Assembly: GCA_944321185.1 (NCBI GenBank)
Contig: CALUKH010000003.1
Location: forward strand, 92,182 to 156,181
Length of the DNA stretch: 64,000 nucleotides
Origin: an uncultured Alistipes sp.
Lineage (GTDB): Bacteria; Bacteroidota; Bacteroidia; Bacteroidales; Rikenellaceae
Direction of reading: 5' to 3'
This document shows, piece by piece, positions 24,294 to 32,227 of the stretch. The notes beneath the pieces are model-generated. The model ran no database searches. It was not told where the DNA came from and saw only the letters and a program-made list of their open reading frames with translations. The stretch's first letter is position 1; every line of letters begins with the position of its first letter. The translations under genes and the position numbers were made by a program.

Positions 24294-24956
24294 ATGGATT
24301 TTACCTCCCGAATGACGGCCCTGCTCGGGGCCTTCCGCCGCGAGCGCAACGGTGCCGTGGCCGATTCGATGCGTTACTACGGCCGCAACTACGGCCTCAA
24401 TTACGGCGTGAGCCTGCCGACACTCCGGCGTCTGGCCCGTGCCGAGGGGACGGATCACGATTTTGCCCGCTATCTCTATCTCCAGGATGTACGCGAATTG
24501 CGTCTGGCGGCCTTCCATATCGCCGACCCTGATCGTCTTACGCCCGATGAGTTCGGCTTCTGGGGCGATGGACTGTTGAATTCCGAGATGGCCGAGGAGG
24601 GGGCTTTCGCCCTCCTGAGCCGTGCACGGTCGCTTCCGGCGCTGTTCGAGGCGTGGATCGCGGCGGATGCGGGTTGGATTCGGCAATATGCGGCCATGAT
24701 GGCTGCGGCTCGGGCCTCGGATCCCCGTGTGGAGTGGGTCGGGCCGATTGTTGACGCGTTGCATCGAGCCGCTGTCGACCGACTTCCGGAGAGTCGCCTG
24801 CTGGCTCAGGGGGCCGTGGCGGCTCTGGTGGCCGTCGGCTCCCGAAACGAAGAGAACCGACAGACGGTTCAACGTGCTGCCGGCTCTCTGGGCTCGCTCC
24901 CTGCCGAAGACTTCGTCCACGAGGAGCTTGCCTGGCGTCTGGATCCTCAGTGCTGA
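24294..24956 (+). CDS. DNA alkylation repair enzyme-like protein (AlkD superfamily)
   Basis: 220 residues composed of amphipathic helices in pairs, as in the HEAT/ARM-repeat AlkC/AlkD glycosylases. The N-terminal block MRYYGRNYGLNYGVSLPTLRRLARAEG (about 29-54) is characteristic of the Bacteroidota branch. E. coli-independent AlkD enzymes flip out 3- and 7-alkylpurines using an Asp and aromatic residues; I cannot map those with certainty, so glycosylase activity is unproven. The ATG at 24294 lies after the DUF4831 stop; the longer frame overlaps that gene. The last 10 bases overlap the thioredoxin-fold gene on the opposite strand. Confidence 0.75.
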   Translation: MDFTSRMTALLGAFRRERNGAVADSMRYYGRNYGLNYGVSLPTLRRLARAEGTDHDFARYLYLQDVRELRLAAFHIADPDRLTPDEFGFWGDGLLNSEMAEEGAFALLSRARSLPALFEAWIAADAGWIRQYAAMMAAARASDPRVEWVGPIVDALHRAAVDRLPESRLLAQGAVAALVAVGSRNEENRQTVQRAAGSLGSLPAEDFVHEELAWRLDPQC

Positions 24957-25279
24957 TCGCTGCGGATCCGTATTTCGAGTTCGTCAACCACCCGCAGAAG
25001 GTGCTCCGGAGAGCGCAGGCCGGTTTCGCGCCACATCACCTCGCCGCGATGGAAAAAGACGACGGTCGGTACCGATACGATCTCCAGGCGGTGGAGAACG
25101 CGTTCCAGATTGCGATCCTCGACGTCGACGTGATAGAGCTCCACGCGGCCCAGCATCCGCTGTTGTAGACGGTCGAGCGTCTTGCGCATCGACCGGCAGG
25201 TCGGGTCCCAGCGGGTCAGAAAATCGATGCAGACGAGTGTGTTCCGCCAGATGATCCGTTCAAAATCCTCGACGTACAT
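24947..25279 (-). CDS. Thioredoxin-fold protein with incomplete active site
   Basis: 110 residues, the length of a single thioredoxin domain with no signal peptide. The fold is clear: LVCIDFLTRW (beta strand), LDRLQQRM helix, VELYHVDVEDRNLERVLHRLEIVSVPTVVFFHRGEVMWRETG with the conserved cis-Pro71. The active site, normally WCGPC, reads W24-D-P-T-C28: the nucleophilic first Cys is Asp and only the second Cys is left. A classical disulfide reductase reaction is therefore unlikely; a monothiol or binding role is possible. Last gene of the nine-gene minus-strand run. Confidence 0.8.
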   Translation of the reverse strand: MYVEDFERIIWRNTLVCIDFLTRWDPTCRSMRKTLDRLQQRMLGRVELYHVDVEDRNLERVLHRLEIVSVPTVVFFHRGEVMWRETGLRSPEHLLRVVDELEIRIRSDQH

Positions 25280-25324
25280 GTTTTTCTCAGTTGGAGGTTC
25301 GGGTGAGCCCGAACCTTTTCGTTT

Positions 25325-26293
25325 TCACAACAGCTCGGCCCACGAAAGATTGGCCTGACGTTTTTCGTCGAGCAGCATCTCCGCGTAATCGATCGTGCGG
25401 CGCAATCCTTCGGCCAGCGGCGTATGAGGCATCCATCCCAGATCGCGGCGTGCGGCCGTCAAGTCGGGCGTGCGGCGCCGGACATCGTCCGGACGCGCCT
25501 CGGTGTGAACGATCGGCGAGTGGCTGCCCGTCATCTCGACGATCTTCTCGGCCAGCAGGCGGATCGGGATTTCGTGGCTGCTGCCGAGGTTGACCGTGCG
25601 CACCTGCCCGATCGACGGGGCCTCCATTAGGCTGATCAGCCCCTCGACCAGGTCCTCCACCCAGCAGAAAGTCCGCAGTTGCTCGCCGCTTCCATTCACG
25701 ACGACCTCCTTGCCGAGCAGCGCCTCGACGATCATTTTCATCACCACCCGCTGGTCCATCAGTTCGCACCCCGGGCCGTAGGTGTTGAAGATGCGGGCGA
25801 TGCGGGCATCGATGCCGTATTCGTCGCCATAAGCCCGGTGAAGGGCCTCGGCGGCGCGTTTTCCGTCGGCGAGCATCAGCCGCCAGGTGCCGGTCTCGGC
25901 CGCCGGCTGGGAGGTGTCACTCACGACCGGTCCGTAGACACTTCCCGACGAGGCATAGACGATTCTTGCATGGCTGTTGTGCGCTGCATCGAGGGCGTTG
26001 ACGGCCCCGAGCATGCAGACCTTCAGCGTCTCGACCGGAAGCGACTTGCTGTATTGTACGCAGGTGGGGGCGGCAAGATTGTAGATCTCGTCGCAACGCA
26101 GCCCGAAGGGGGTGGTGATGTTGTGGCGGACGTATCGGAACCGGGGATGTTGTGCCACCTGCCGCAACAGGGGCGAACAGGCCTTGTCCCGGATATCGAC
26201 ACAGTAGACGACATCGCCCCGTTCGATGAGTTTCAGACAGAGGTGGGTCCCGATGAACCCCACGCCTCCCAATACGGCAATTCGCTTTTGCAT
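25325..26293 (-). CDS. NAD-dependent epimerase/dehydratase, UDP-glucuronate decarboxylase-like, lacking the catalytic Tyr
   Basis: 322 residues. Extended short-chain dehydrogenase: nucleotide-binding GGVGFIG (residues 9-15), Asp33 for the NAD ribose, NLAAP, YASSGSVYG (113-121) and RIFNTYGPG; C-terminal substrate domain with RTFCWVEDLVEGL and VNLGSSHEIPI. Layout is closest to UDP-xylose synthase/UDP-glucuronate decarboxylase. However the catalytic YxxxK reads L141-A-D-G-K145 in MLADGKRAAEAL: Lys is present but Tyr is replaced by Leu, and the preceding loop is shortened. It may be catalytically impaired or have a different function. Start at 26293, after radA by 128 bases. Confidence 0.8.
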   Translation of the reverse strand: MQKRIAVLGGVGFIGTHLCLKLIERGDVVYCVDIRDKACSPLLRQVAQHPRFRYVRHNITTPFGLRCDEIYNLAAPTCVQYSKSLPVETLKVCMLGAVNALDAAHNSHARIVYASSGSVYGPVVSDTSQPAAETGTWRLMLADGKRAAEALHRAYGDEYGIDARIARIFNTYGPGCELMDQRVVMKMIVEALLGKEVVVNGSGEQLRTFCWVEDLVEGLISLMEAPSIGQVRTVNLGSSHEIPIRLLAEKIVEMTGSHSPIVHTEARPDDVRRRTPDLTAARRDLGWMPHTPLAEGLRRTIDYAEMLLDEKRQANLSWAELL

Positions 26294-26361
26294 CGCTTCG
26301 TCTTTTCGAGCGACAGGTGCAAAATCCGTTCCAACCGGGTACGGCTTGTTGTGGAAACGAC

Positions 26362-26401
26362 CGTGCGGCCTCCCGAAAACCGTTTTTCGGTGAAGCCGCA
26401 C
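26362..26401 (-). terminator. Hairpin between radA and the epimerase gene
   Basis: GTGCGGC / GCCGCAC stem enclosing CCGAAAA-CC-GTTTTTCGG; no T-run follows on the minus strand, so termination may be partial. Confidence 0.4.
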
Positions 26402-26421
26402 GAAGGCAGATGTTATGGGTC

Positions 26422-27792
26422 CTATTCCTGGAAGAGGGCGCGGGGCAACTGATCGATGCTGCTGATGCGTACGATCTCGATCCCTTTGGGGTGTTTGGTT
26501 CCCTTCGGGAGGTAGCCCGACACGACGATGCGTCGGAATCCGAGCCGGGCTGCCTCGCTGATCCGCTGTTCGGTGCGGGGTGCCGGGCGCACCTCGCCCG
26601 AGAGCCCGATTTCGCCGGCACAGCAGACCCCTTCGGCCACGGGACGGTCGTAATACGACGAGATGACGGCGGCCACCACGGCCAGATCCAGCCCCGGATC
26701 GGCCACCTTGAATCCGCCGGCGAAGTTCAGAAAGACATCCTTCTGGAACATCTTCATTCCGACGCGTTTTTCGAGCACGGCCAGCAGCATGTTCATGCGG
26801 CGGGCATCGTAGCCGGTCGTCGAGCGTTGCGGCGTGCCGTAGGCGGCTCCGCTGACCAGCGCCTGCACCTCGATCAGATAGGGGCGTACGCCGTCGGCCG
26901 AGGCTCCCACGGCGATGCCCGACAGCGGTGTTTCGTAGTGGGTCAGGAGGATCTCCGACGGGTTGTCGACCCCGCGCAGCCCCTCCTCCAGCATCTCGAA
27001 GACCCCGATCTCGAACGTGGCGCCGAAGCGGTTCTTGATGCCCCGCAGAATGCGGTAGACGTTGTTGCTGTCGCCCTCGAACTGCAGCACCACGTCGACG
27101 ATATGTTCGAGAATCTTCGGACCGGCAATGGCGCCGTCCTTGGTGATGTGGCCGATGATGAAGATCGACGTGCCGGTGGTTTTGGCGTATTTGAGCAGTG
27201 TGGCGGCGCATTCGCGGATCTGCGACACGCTGCCGGCCGACGAATCCAGCACGTCGGTGTAGATGGTCTGGATCGAATCGATCACCACCAGATCGGGCCT
27301 GTGTTCGGCGATCTGGGCGATGATGTTTTCGAGCAGCGTCTCGGGGTAGATCAGACACTCGTCGTTGCCGACGCCGATGCGCATGGCGCGCATCTTGATC
27401 TGTTCGGCCGACTCCTCGCCCGAGACATAGAGCGTCTTCAGTCCGTTGGCCGCCAGGGCAATCTGCAGCGAAAGGGTCGATTTGCCGATGCCGGGTTCAC
27501 CGCCCAGCAGGATGAGCGATCCGGGGACCATGCCGCCGCCCAGTACGCGGTTGACTTCGGCGTTCCCGAGATCGATCCGGCGGTGTTCGCTTTCGCGGAT
27601 GTCGCGCACGCGCTGGGGTTTGGTCGTGGGCAGAGGTCCGGCCACGGCAGCAGCTACCGAGCCGCTTTCGCGGGCGATGACCTCCTCCGTGAAGGTGTTC
27701 CACTCGCCGCACGAGGGACATTTCCCGAGCCATTTCGGGGCTTCGAAACCGCAATTCTTGCAGAAATAGGCTTTCTTGACTTTCGTGGCCAT
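26422..27792 (-). CDS. radA: DNA repair protein RadA (Sms)
   Basis: 456 residues. RadA is a RecA-related ATPase that processes branched recombination intermediates. Four-Cys zinc finger at the N terminus (CKNCGFEAPKWLGKCPSC, residues 11-28), Walker A GGEPGIGKSTLSLQ (about 97-110), Walker B LVVIDSIQT, the RadA-specific KNRFG motif (near residue 253), and a C-terminal Lon-like domain ending GEIGLSGEVRP...GTKHPKGIEIVRI. Complete and canonical. Lies 7 bases after the lipoprotein gene in the same minus-strand run. Confidence 0.96.
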   Translation of the reverse strand: MATKVKKAYFCKNCGFEAPKWLGKCPSCGEWNTFTEEVIARESGSVAAAVAGPLPTTKPQRVRDIRESEHRRIDLGNAEVNRVLGGGMVPGSLILLGGEPGIGKSTLSLQIALAANGLKTLYVSGEESAEQIKMRAMRIGVGNDECLIYPETLLENIIAQIAEHRPDLVVIDSIQTIYTDVLDSSAGSVSQIRECAATLLKYAKTTGTSIFIIGHITKDGAIAGPKILEHIVDVVLQFEGDSNNVYRILRGIKNRFGATFEIGVFEMLEEGLRGVDNPSEILLTHYETPLSGIAVGASADGVRPYLIEVQALVSGAAYGTPQRSTTGYDARRMNMLLAVLEKRVGMKMFQKDVFLNFAGGFKVADPGLDLAVVAAVISSYYDRPVAEGVCCAGEIGLSGEVRPAPRTEQRISEAARLGFRRIVVSGYLPKGTKHPKGIEIVRISSIDQLPRALFQE

Positions 27793-27799
27793 GGGCGGA

Positions 27800-28486
27800 T
27801 CAGTTGGTGGGGGTCGAGGTGTATTCGAGGCGCTGGACCTGCTGGATGTCGGCCGTAGGGTAGCGCTCCTGGTAGAGTTCGGTCAGATCGACCCTCAGCA
27901 GCACCTTGTTCCTCCCGTCCGTATCGGTGTACGACGAGACGGTGCAGGCGTAGGTCTGACCTAGAAAGAAGAGGTTGATCTGCGTGGCTCCGGGCTCCTT
28001 GAAGAAGACGCCGTCGACCGTACCGTTCTCCGTGGCGGTATCGACCGTGAGGGGCCCGCGGTTGTAGCGCGTGAAATCGAGCGTATAGCCTCCACCGGGC
28101 TGGACGGGGGCTTCGGCCGCCACTTCGGCCTGGATCTGTGCAACCAGCGGGTCGACCGGTTCGGGCTCTTCGGTCGTGCTGTCTTCGGAGGTGCTGTCCC
28201 TTGTGGTACCGTTTTCGGTTGAGCCACTTTGCGACGAGCCGCCCTCAGTCGGATTGCCTTCTGTGGTGGTATCCTCTGTGGTGCCGCTCTCGTCCGTTTC
28301 TGTTCCGGGAGTTTCGCCGGTCGAAGGCTCTTCTGGCTCGGGTTCGGGTTCCGGCTCCGGAAGCGTGACCGTCGCCTCGATACGCACGACGGGGTAGGAG
28401 ATCGAGTAGAAGACCTCCGAGTTGTTGCTGCAGCCGACCGTCAGCAACAGGGCCGTCAGCAGTGTGATGATGTGCCGGCGGTTCAT
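27800..28486 (-). CDS. Lipoprotein with long acidic Thr/Glu/Ser linker
   Basis: 228 residues, family not recognised. Lipoprotein signal MNRRHIITLLTALLLTVGCSN (lipobox LTVGC). A short hydrophobic strand region (VFYSISYPVVRIEATVTL) is followed by about 75 residues of low-complexity sequence rich in Glu, Pro, Thr, Ser and Gly, starting with five PE repeats. The C-terminal 110 residues form a predicted beta-rich domain (YTLDFTRYNRGPLTVDTATENGTVDGVFFKE...TYACTVSSYTDTDGRNKVLLRVDL). Probably surface- or periplasm-exposed. The ATG overlaps the stop of the LUD gene by 4 bases. Confidence 0.75.
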   Translation of the reverse strand: MNRRHIITLLTALLLTVGCSNNSEVFYSISYPVVRIEATVTLPEPEPEPEPEEPSTGETPGTETDESGTTEDTTTEGNPTEGGSSQSGSTENGTTRDSTSEDSTTEEPEPVDPLVAQIQAEVAAEAPVQPGGGYTLDFTRYNRGPLTVDTATENGTVDGVFFKEPGATQINLFFLGQTYACTVSSYTDTDGRNKVLLRVDLTELYQERYPTADIQQVQRLEYTSTPTN

Positions 28487-29115
28487 AATCCCAGATCCTG
28501 ATCGATCAGTATGACGAGGATGCGTCCCGCGGGGTAGCATCGCAGCATCTCCATGCGGGTGTTGCAGATGCGGTCCGGGGAGTTGCAGTCCATGCAGACG
28601 CCGGTTTTGGCGCACGGCGTGCGGAAGCCCGGGTGACGGGCGATATTCTGCGGGGCGGCGATGCGGCGGATGCGATCTTCGGCCTGCGTGCGGTCGGCGA
28701 CGATCTTGTTGCGTCCGGCCACGAGAATCACCTTGCGCGGCCCGAATGCCACGGGGGCGATGCGGTTGCCGACCATGTCCAGCCAGTGGAGTGTTCCCTC
28801 TTCCGTTACGGCGTTGATTCCCGTGATGAAGAGGTCGGACATCAGGGCCTGACGGCGGATTTCGAGCCGTTCGGGGCGCGACATCTGCGGGTCGAAGCCG
28901 TCGAGCAGCGTCCAGTCGCCGTTGTCGCGGAGCCAGTCGATGATGCCGGTCTTGCGCATGGTCTTCGAGTCGCCGAACGAGACGAGCTTCGGCGCCTCGG
29001 CTTCGACGACGGATCGGATCCGTTCGAAGGCTTCGTGGGCGTCGGCAACGATTGCGGTTTCGAAATGATGGCGGCGGAGCGCTTCGGCGCAGGCCTGGAG
29101 TTTTTCAGTCGTCAT
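28483..29115 (-). CDS. LUD-domain protein (lactate utilisation protein LutC/YkgG-like)
   Basis: 210 residues. The LUD (DUF162) domain is recognisable: KLVSFGDSKTMRKTGIIDWL, LMSDLFITGINAVTEEGTLHWLDMVGNRIAPVAFGPRKVILVAGRNKIV and DRIRRIAAPQN. A C-terminal cysteine cluster follows (TPCAKTGVCMDCNSPDRIC, from about residue 164), typical of one LUD branch and possibly metal-binding. LutABC partners are absent here, so a lactate role is not supported by context. A TTG at 29124 gives a longer frame, but the ATG at 29115 is preferred; it overlaps the acetyltransferase stop by 11 bases. Confidence 0.85.
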   Translation of the reverse strand: MTTEKLQACAEALRRHHFETAIVADAHEAFERIRSVVEAEAPKLVSFGDSKTMRKTGIIDWLRDNGDWTLLDGFDPQMSRPERLEIRRQALMSDLFITGINAVTEEGTLHWLDMVGNRIAPVAFGPRKVILVAGRNKIVADRTQAEDRIRRIAAPQNIARHPGFRTPCAKTGVCMDCNSPDRICNTRMEMLRCYPAGRILVILIDQDLGL

Positions 29116-29671
29116 GGTTGTCAAGTTTGCGTTTTACGACGGCCGGATTTCCGGCAGCCAGTGAATCGTCGGGAATATCGCGCGTAACGACGCTTCCGGC
29201 GGCGATGATGCAGCGGTTGCCGATCGTCACCCCGGGGCAGACCGTCACTCCGCCGCCCAGCCAGCAGTCGTTGCCGATGCGGATGGGCTTGCCGGTTTCG
29301 ATCGGTTTGCGGCGTTCGAGGTAGTCGATCGGATGGTGGGGCGTATAGAGCTGGCAGTTGGGGCCGATGAGCGTGTGGTCGCCGATCGTGATGCCGCCGC
29401 CGTCGAGGAACGTGCAGTTGTAATTGATGACCACCCCTTCGCCGATGCGGATCCGGAATCCGAAGTCGCAGTGGAACGGCGTGATCAGGAAGCTCGTGTC
29501 GGGGAATCCGGGGATTAGCTCCCGCAGGGCGGCGCGATAGCTTGTCGTGTCGCGGTAACGGGTCGAATTGAGCTTTTCGATCCGGTCGTGGGCCTGGAGG
29601 TTCAACTCCATGGCTTCGGGGTCGCTGTAGTCGTACAGCTCGCCGCGCATCATCTTTTCCACCTCGGTCAT
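29105..29671 (-). CDS. Sugar O-acetyltransferase (maltose/galactoside acetyltransferase type)
   Basis: 188 residues. N-terminal Mac domain (EKMMRGELYDYSDPEAMELNLQAHDRIEKLN) followed by left-handed beta-helix hexapeptide repeats: GFRIRIGEGVVINYNCTFLDGGGITIGDHTLIGPNCQLYTPHHPID, with the catalytic His in YTPHHP (about residue 111), and RIGNDCWLGGGVTVCPGVTIGNRCIIAAGSVVTRDIP. Transfers acetyl from acetyl-CoA to a sugar hydroxyl; acceptor not determined. Ten bases after rseP. Confidence 0.92.
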   Translation of the reverse strand: MTEVEKMMRGELYDYSDPEAMELNLQAHDRIEKLNSTRYRDTTSYRAALRELIPGFPDTSFLITPFHCDFGFRIRIGEGVVINYNCTFLDGGGITIGDHTLIGPNCQLYTPHHPIDYLERRKPIETGKPIRIGNDCWLGGGVTVCPGVTIGNRCIIAAGSVVTRDIPDDSLAAGNPAVVKRKLDNHDD

Positions 29672-29681
29672 GGTCTCCGCA

Positions 29682-30995
29682 CTATTTGATGAAGAATCGG
29701 TAGATGTCGTTTCCGTTGGCGTAGAGCAGCAGGATCAGCAGGATGACCAGACCCACGTACTGGGCGCCTTCGAGGACCTTGTCGCTGACCTTTCGGCCGG
29801 TGATCATCTCCCAGAAGGTGAAGATGGCGTGACCGCCGTCGAGCCCCGGGATGGGGATGATGTTCATCACGGCGAGGATGATCGAGATGAAGGCGGTCGT
29901 CAGCCAGAAGACCTCCCAGTTCCACGACGAGGGGAAGATGCTGCCGATGGCGATGAATCCGCCGAGCTCCTCGTACATCTTGGTTTTGGGCTGTACGATC
30001 ATCTTCAGCTGCTGCCAGTAGGAGGAGAGGACCTCGCCGGCCTTGTGGAATCCGGCCGGGATGGCCTGCCAGAAGGTATACTGCTGCGTGCGGAGCGGAT
30101 AGGCCTTGCACAGCACGCCGAGGGTTCCTTCGTCGGAGACCGGCACGCTGAAGGCCGGCAGCGTGACGCCGCCGCGCAGCACGTGCAGGGCGACCGAATC
30201 GCCGGCGTGCGACTGGATGTATTGCCGGTAGGCGGGGTATTCGACGCCGGCCAGCTTGTCGATGCCGACGATTTCGTCGCCGGGCTGCAGCATGGCCACG
30301 CCCGGTGAGACGACGCTGTCGATGACAAACGGCTGGCGCGGCACGAGCAGATCGTCGTACTGCTTGTTCTGGCGCACGGCGATCAGTTCGTCGAACGGCA
30401 GGGTGAGCTCCTTCATCTGACCGTTTCGTTCGACGACGACCTTGCGGTCGGCATCGGTGATGATCAGCGCATTGAGGATGTCGACATACTTGTCGATGGG
30501 CTGGCCGTCGACCGTCACGATGCGGTCACCGTCCTCGAAACCGAGCCGGTGTCCGGCCTCGTTGAAGTTGTAGCCCCACTTGACGTCCTCGTTCGAGAGG
30601 TAGGTCGAGCCCCACGTGTAGCAGATGCCGATGTAGATGGCCACGGCGAGCACCAGGTTCATCACCACGCCGGCGATCATCACCAGAAAGCGCTGCCAGG
30701 CGGGTTTGGCGCGGAACTCCCAGGGTTGTACCTCCTGTTTCTGATACTCCTTGTCCATCGACTCGTCGATCATTCCGGCGATTTTGCAGTATCCGCCCAG
30801 GGGGAGCCATCCCAGGCCGTACTCGGTGTCTCCGCGCCGGAACTTGAATATCGAGAACCAGGGGTCGAAGAAGATGTAGAACTTTTCGACGCGGATCCGG
30901 AAGATGCGCGCCATGATGAAGTGTCCGAGTTCGTGAATGCCCACGAGAATGGTGAAGCAGAGGAAGAACTGGCAGATTTTGATCAGAATATCCAT
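29682..30995 (-). CDS. rseP: RIP metalloprotease RseP (site-2 protease)
   Basis: 437 residues. Intramembrane zinc protease: HELGH at 21-25 in the first helix, the second zinc ligand in the NIIPIPGLDGGH segment (about residue 378-389), and two periplasmic PDZ modules between the helices (AGHRLGFEDGDRIVTVDGQPI and AMLQPGDEIVGIDKLAG). It cleaves anti-sigma factors and remnant signal peptides inside the inner membrane. Adjacent to dxr, a linkage widely conserved in bacteria. No ECF sigma/anti-sigma pair is present in this window. Confidence 0.96.
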   Translation of the reverse strand: MDILIKICQFFLCFTILVGIHELGHFIMARIFRIRVEKFYIFFDPWFSIFKFRRGDTEYGLGWLPLGGYCKIAGMIDESMDKEYQKQEVQPWEFRAKPAWQRFLVMIAGVVMNLVLAVAIYIGICYTWGSTYLSNEDVKWGYNFNEAGHRLGFEDGDRIVTVDGQPIDKYVDILNALIITDADRKVVVERNGQMKELTLPFDELIAVRQNKQYDDLLVPRQPFVIDSVVSPGVAMLQPGDEIVGIDKLAGVEYPAYRQYIQSHAGDSVALHVLRGGVTLPAFSVPVSDEGTLGVLCKAYPLRTQQYTFWQAIPAGFHKAGEVLSSYWQQLKMIVQPKTKMYEELGGFIAIGSIFPSSWNWEVFWLTTAFISIILAVMNIIPIPGLDGGHAIFTFWEMITGRKVSDKVLEGAQYVGLVILLILLLYANGNDIYRFFIK

Positions 30996-31028
30996 TTCAG
31001 CGAAGTCGTTTCGGTATGTTGATCCGTA

Positions 31029-32219
31029 TTATGAAGAAAGTATTAAAAAGCGCTTTGACATTTCAGGTTCGACGCGGAGGAATTCGGCGGCCAGACGCCG
31101 TGCTTCGCGATCGGCCGCGGCGTAGTCGTCCAGCGAAGGTCGTGCCACGAATGATGCCTTCCGCAGTGCGTGTTCGATCGTGCGGACGATGTCGAGCCAG
31201 GCACATTTGCGCCCCAGAAATGCCGCGACGGCCACCTCGTTGGCGCCGTTCATCGTGCAGGCGGCCGTTCCGCCCCGCCGCAGACAGTCGTAGGCGATGT
31301 CCAGCGCGGGGTACTTCACGCGGTCGACCTCGGCGAAGGTCAGCGTGGGGTGTTCGGCGAAGCTGAACGCCTGGCCTTCGCGGTGGGCCCGGTCGGGGAA
31401 CATCAGCGCGAAGCTGATCGGGGTGCGCATGTCGGGCGAACCGAGCTGGGCCTTGATGGCGCCGTCCTCGAATTCGACCATCGAGTGGACGATCGACTGC
31501 GGGTGCATCACCACCGAGATGCGGTCGGCCGGGGTGCCGAAGAGCCAGTGAGCCTCGATCACCTCGAAGCCCTTGTTGACGAGCGTCGACGAATCGATCG
31601 TAATTTTGGCGCCCATGTGCCATTGGGGATGGTGGAGGGCCTCCTCGACGGTGACGTGGGCCAGCTCCTCGCGGCGCCGGTCGCGGAAGGCGCCGCCGCT
31701 GCAGGTGATGATGAGCCGCCGCACGGGGGCCCGTTCGCCGATCAGACACTGGAAGATGGCCGAGTGTTCCGAATCGATCGGGAGAATCGGGGCGCGTCGT
31801 TCGCGGGCCAGCGGCATGACATAGGCTCCGCCCACGACGAGCGACTCCTTGTTGGCCAGGGCGAGTTTCTTGCGGGCCTCGATGGCGGCCACCGTCGGGG
31901 CAAGACCGGCATATCCGACTAGGGCGTTTACCACCACGTCCGAATCGCCTCCGGCGGCGACCTGCGATACGGCCTCTTCGCCGGCATAGATCTTCGTGTC
32001 GGTATCGGCCAGGGCGTCGCACAGCGGTTCGTAAAACTGTTTGTCGGCGATGACCACCGTATCGGCATCGAATTCCCGGGCCTGACGGGCAAGCTGTTCC
32101 CAGTTGCGGCGGGCGGTGAGGACCCGCACCTCGAAGCGGTCGGGATTTTCGCGTACGATGTCGAGCGTCTGCACGCCGATGGAGCCGGTGGAGCCCAGAA
32201 TGGCTAGTCGTTGTTTCAT
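31029..32219 (-). CDS. dxr: 1-deoxy-D-xylulose 5-phosphate reductoisomerase
   Basis: 396 residues. First committed step of the MEP isoprenoid pathway. NADPH-binding motif LAILGSTGSIGVQTLDIV (residues 4-21), LANKESLVVGG (about 122-132), the metal/substrate site PIDSEHSAIFQCL (about 147-159), CSGGAFRDRRREEL flexible loop region, and HPQWHMGAKITIDSSTLVNKGFEVIEAHWLF. All conserved residues are present. Fosmidomycin target. Eight bases after the M23-like gene and 33 before rseP. Confidence 0.97.
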   Translation of the reverse strand: MKQRLAILGSTGSIGVQTLDIVRENPDRFEVRVLTARRNWEQLARQAREFDADTVVIADKQFYEPLCDALADTDTKIYAGEEAVSQVAAGGDSDVVVNALVGYAGLAPTVAAIEARKKLALANKESLVVGGAYVMPLARERRAPILPIDSEHSAIFQCLIGERAPVRRLIITCSGGAFRDRRREELAHVTVEEALHHPQWHMGAKITIDSSTLVNKGFEVIEAHWLFGTPADRISVVMHPQSIVHSMVEFEDGAIKAQLGSPDMRTPISFALMFPDRAHREGQAFSFAEHPTLTFAEVDRVKYPALDIAYDCLRRGGTAACTMNGANEVAVAAFLGRKCAWLDIVRTIEHALRKASFVARPSLDDYAAADREARRLAAEFLRVEPEMSKRFLILSS

Positions 32220-32227
32220 GGGTTGGG

